From NCBI GenBank assembly GCA_964036155.1, contig OZ038422.1:6285201-6349200 (forward strand): a DNA stretch of 64,000 bases, in the 5' to 3' direction. This document shows positions 61,691-64,000 of this stretch, in pieces (the first letter of the stretch is position 1; each line of letters opens with the position of its first letter). Made by a program: the position numbers and the translations under genes. Source of the DNA: Diploscapter coronatus. Lineage: Eukaryota; Nematoda; Chromadorea; Rhabditida; Rhabditidae. The notes beneath the pieces were generated by a model that was not told the origin of the DNA, ran no database searches, and saw nothing but the letters and a program-made list of their open reading frames with translations.

Positions 61691-64000
61691 TTATTTCTTA
61701 CCTGCATTCTTCTTAGCAGCTGGCAGTTTGACGACTTTTCCCTTCTTTGCAGGCTTAGCCTTCGCTGCTTTCTTAGCCTTCTGTTTAGGAGCAGCCTTTG
61801 CTTTGGGAGCGGATTTCGCTTTAGGAGTCGGAGTAGGAGCTTCTGCGGCATCGGAAGCTTCAGCATTCTCGGTCTTTTCAACCTTAGCCTTCTAAACATT
61901 TCAATGTTATTTTATTTCATAGAATTGTATTGAAGTTGAAAGCATCAAAGAATCACTTGTCCTGGGGAAACTTATTCTTCGTAAGCTCGAATTTATCCAT
62001 TTAGAGACTAAAAAAAACTTCGGAGACGATATTTTTCTTACCTATTCTATCAATATTTTAAACTTTTAACTTGTAAAATTTAAATCGCTTATCATGAAGT
62101 CAAAATATATCGGATAATATCGTTATATTAGGAAGTTATTAGCTTAGATATTTGCCATAATCACTTATTTAAATCTGAGAAAAGTTCTCATCCAATTCTG
62201 GTGTATTTCCAAGCTGATCTTCACTGTACTAGCTATAGGATGTGGTGTTAAGAGACTTTCAGTTTATTTCAAATCATTTTATTCATACCTTAGCTGGAGG
62301 AGGCTTAGCAGCAGCCTTCTTCTTGCGAATTCCTCCTTTTCGCACCAATTTAGGAGCCGGTGCCGGCTTGGCTTTAATCTTCTCGGTTGCTGAAGAGGCT
62401 GCAGCTCTGTTCGATTTCCTAAACTCGTTGTCATTAGCAGGTCGTCTTGAAATGGCAATATCATCACGAGAAATGAGGCTGTTGCCATGGATTACATAAT
62501 TCCCGTTTACCTCATTAGTACAAATTAGTGAGTCATGAGATGAGACATAATGGGCAGTACTACATCAATGCTCATTCTCTTACCTGGTAGGCTCAGCAGG
62601 AGGTGGTCTTTCAGCCTTGGGCGTGCGTGGCTTTCTCTCCTTAGGGGCAGCGCCCTCTTTCTTCGTGTTGGCCGCCGTCTTTGCTGTTTCGGTGGCCGGC
62701 TCCGGCTGCTCGGCACTCGTCTCTTCTGCGACCTCTGCGGTGGTCGTCTCTACCTCGGTAGCTGCCGGCTTCGGGTCGGCAGGCACTTCAGCGATCACTG
62801 GGAGCGGATCGGCAATAGCAATCTGGACGGGTGGCGGCTGAGGTGTTGATGCTGGCCTAGAATTTTCGCACTTACAAGGAAATCGATCGATTCGGTGAGG
62901 TGAATTATTCAATCATTTTTCACAGGACCAGCTATTATTTAGTTCATAAAATTTCTTCGGATATAAATTTTCTACGTAAGTTCATATCTCTATAGTATAT
63001 GCTAAATGAAAAAAGTACCAGATGATTACTTCGATACATTTAGGACATGGGAAAGCAGGCAAGCGCGCCAAAGTCATGGAAACAGAATGACAGCAAAAGC
63101 AGAGGCTAATCATACCATTTCTTGAGCTTCTGGACGAGATATGCGACCTTACAGAAATTCGGATCCATTGAGGATAAGCAGATCGCGAGATGGAATTAGA
63201 CTTGGCTGATGTGTCTTGAGACTAGGAAGGAATTGAAGGAGGACTTGTGATGAGCAGAGCCACATGAAGGAGGAACAGAGCGAGTAATCCACAAAAGTCG
63301 AAGGCCTGACGGAAATTAGGAGTGGTGAATCTCGCAAAATCTCCATGGAACTTGGGAAAATCCACGGAAATTGAAACGACTTTTTCAAGCATCAAATCAG
63401 ATTGTGTGGGCTAAACGCGAGCTGAGTGCAGATTTAGAATGATGCAGAATCTTGCAAAGCGCATTTAAATCCAAAAAGAAAATTGTCGAATAGAATGAAG
63501 GGGTCGAGACTGATAGATTGATACTAATAAGGGCAGGGTGTGGTGTGAGCGAGAGTGTACAATAACTGTGCTATCAGAATGACCGAAATGGAATGATAGA
63601 TTGTGCGGAAAGTAGCGATAAAACGAAAGATTATACAAAAGTGCATGATGCAGAGAAAAAGAAAAAGGAGAAATATGAACGGGGTTTGGAGAGGAGAGAA
63701 AGGAAAGGGCCGTTAGCCAAGTATTGATTGTTTGTGCTTCGCTGCAAAAGGCCGAATGCGAATGCAGGCGATGAATCGCTGTAAATTGAAGATTGAAGAG
63801 AAGAAAAGAGAACATTCGATCGGTTTGATTGTTTTATGCAGAGAAAAAATCGAAGAAAACTGTTTTCCGAGTTTCACATTGAAGTTTCGCAGATAAGACA
63901 ACTGGTGACTTTCGAAAATCGACGAACGGAAGAGACTTCTAGAACTCACTTTGGCTCAACGGTTTTCTCTGCCTGTGCAACTGGTTCGCTAACAGCTCGA
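61691..64000 (-). CDS. Lys/Ala/Pro-rich basic protein, 3' part (5' end outside window)
   Basis: Four exons are visible (5' to 3'): 63950-64000 (cut by the window edge), 62584-62856, 62289-62445 and 61691-61891, with matching phases and a stop whose TAA is part of AATAAA. The visible 227 residues begin with a Glu/Ala/Pro/Thr-rich part (AEVAEETSAEQPEPATETAK). A short less-biased stretch follows (RPANDNEFRKSNRAAASSA), then a Lys/Ala/Pro tail (KAKSAPKAKAAPKQKAKKAA) ending AAKKNAGKK. The tail resembles linker-histone or other nucleic-acid- or filament-binding basic tails, and the Pro/Glu/Val/Lys content also recalls PEVK-type elastic segments. No globular domain is visible, so the family is not assigned. 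Confidence 0.78.

Noticed and set aside
61666..61899. 77-codon minus-strand ORF rich in Leu/Arg
   Set aside because: Alternative frame of the Lys/Ala-rich last exon; the phase of the upstream exons selects the Lys/Ala frame.
62550..62849. + strand ORFs of 99 and 74 codons
   Set aside because: Antisense shadows of the Pro/Glu/Ala-rich exon of the minus-strand gene.
1..64000. CRISPR arrays, bacterial operons, rRNA or tRNA genes
   Set aside because: No regularly spaced direct repeats, no long uninterrupted bacterial-type ORFs, and no rRNA or tRNA pattern was recognised by eye. A tRNA scan would be needed to exclude a divergent tRNA.

Overview
The window comes from an animal nuclear genome, almost certainly a nematode (Chromadorea). 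Genes are split into many small exons. Introns are mostly 42-60 nt, with GTAAGT-like donors and TTTCAG acceptors, and the non-coding DNA is AT-rich while the exons have richer third positions. The gene families (tandem UGTs, an ABCA/ABT-type transporter, secreted M1 aminopeptidases) are typical of nematodes. The species cannot be named from sequence alone. Gene models were built by joining exons by hand with phase checks; four models close perfectly in frame.

Layout: 0.3-3.4 kb is mostly non-coding, with a pyrimidine block followed by a purine block at 2.54-2.98 kb. 3.48-11.26 kb (+) is a 22-exon gene for a 1,234-residue nuclear-type protein with a QSER1/PRR12-like C-terminal domain (DUF4211). 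12.74-15.27 kb and 15.83-18.14 kb (-) are two tandem UDP-glucuronosyltransferase genes, each coding for 527 residues. They are mosaics of near-identical and diverged tracts and share promoter motifs (a GATA site and a repeated TGATGCAAA). 18.85-18.96 kb is a small hAT-like MITE with an 8-bp target duplication. 20.13-35.95 kb (-) is a 55-exon, 2,264-residue full-size ABCA transporter. 36.1-40.35 kb shows no gene. 40.35-41.00 kb (+) is a small Gly/Pro/Tyr-rich protein gene. 43.13-60.97 kb (+) is a very long gene whose splice phases join two complete M1 aminopeptidase domains into one secreted polypeptide. Its third intron holds an antisense cytochrome P450 pseudogene (about 45.0-46.7 kb). 61.69-64.0 kb (-) is the 3' part of a Lys/Ala/Pro-rich protein gene that runs off the window.

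The genes do not form one pathway. The UGT pair, the P450 relic and the ABCA transporter are families of xenobiotic or lipid handling, and the M1 gene is a secreted or surface peptidase. The most interesting points are the double M1 enzyme with its 12-nt microexon completing the zinc motif, the nested antisense P450 relic, the conversion mosaic and intron presence/absence difference between the UGT copies, the conserved UGT promoter block, the hAT-like MITE, and three pre-miRNA-sized hairpins. I saw no bacterial genes, CRISPR arrays or rRNA, and I recognised no tRNA.
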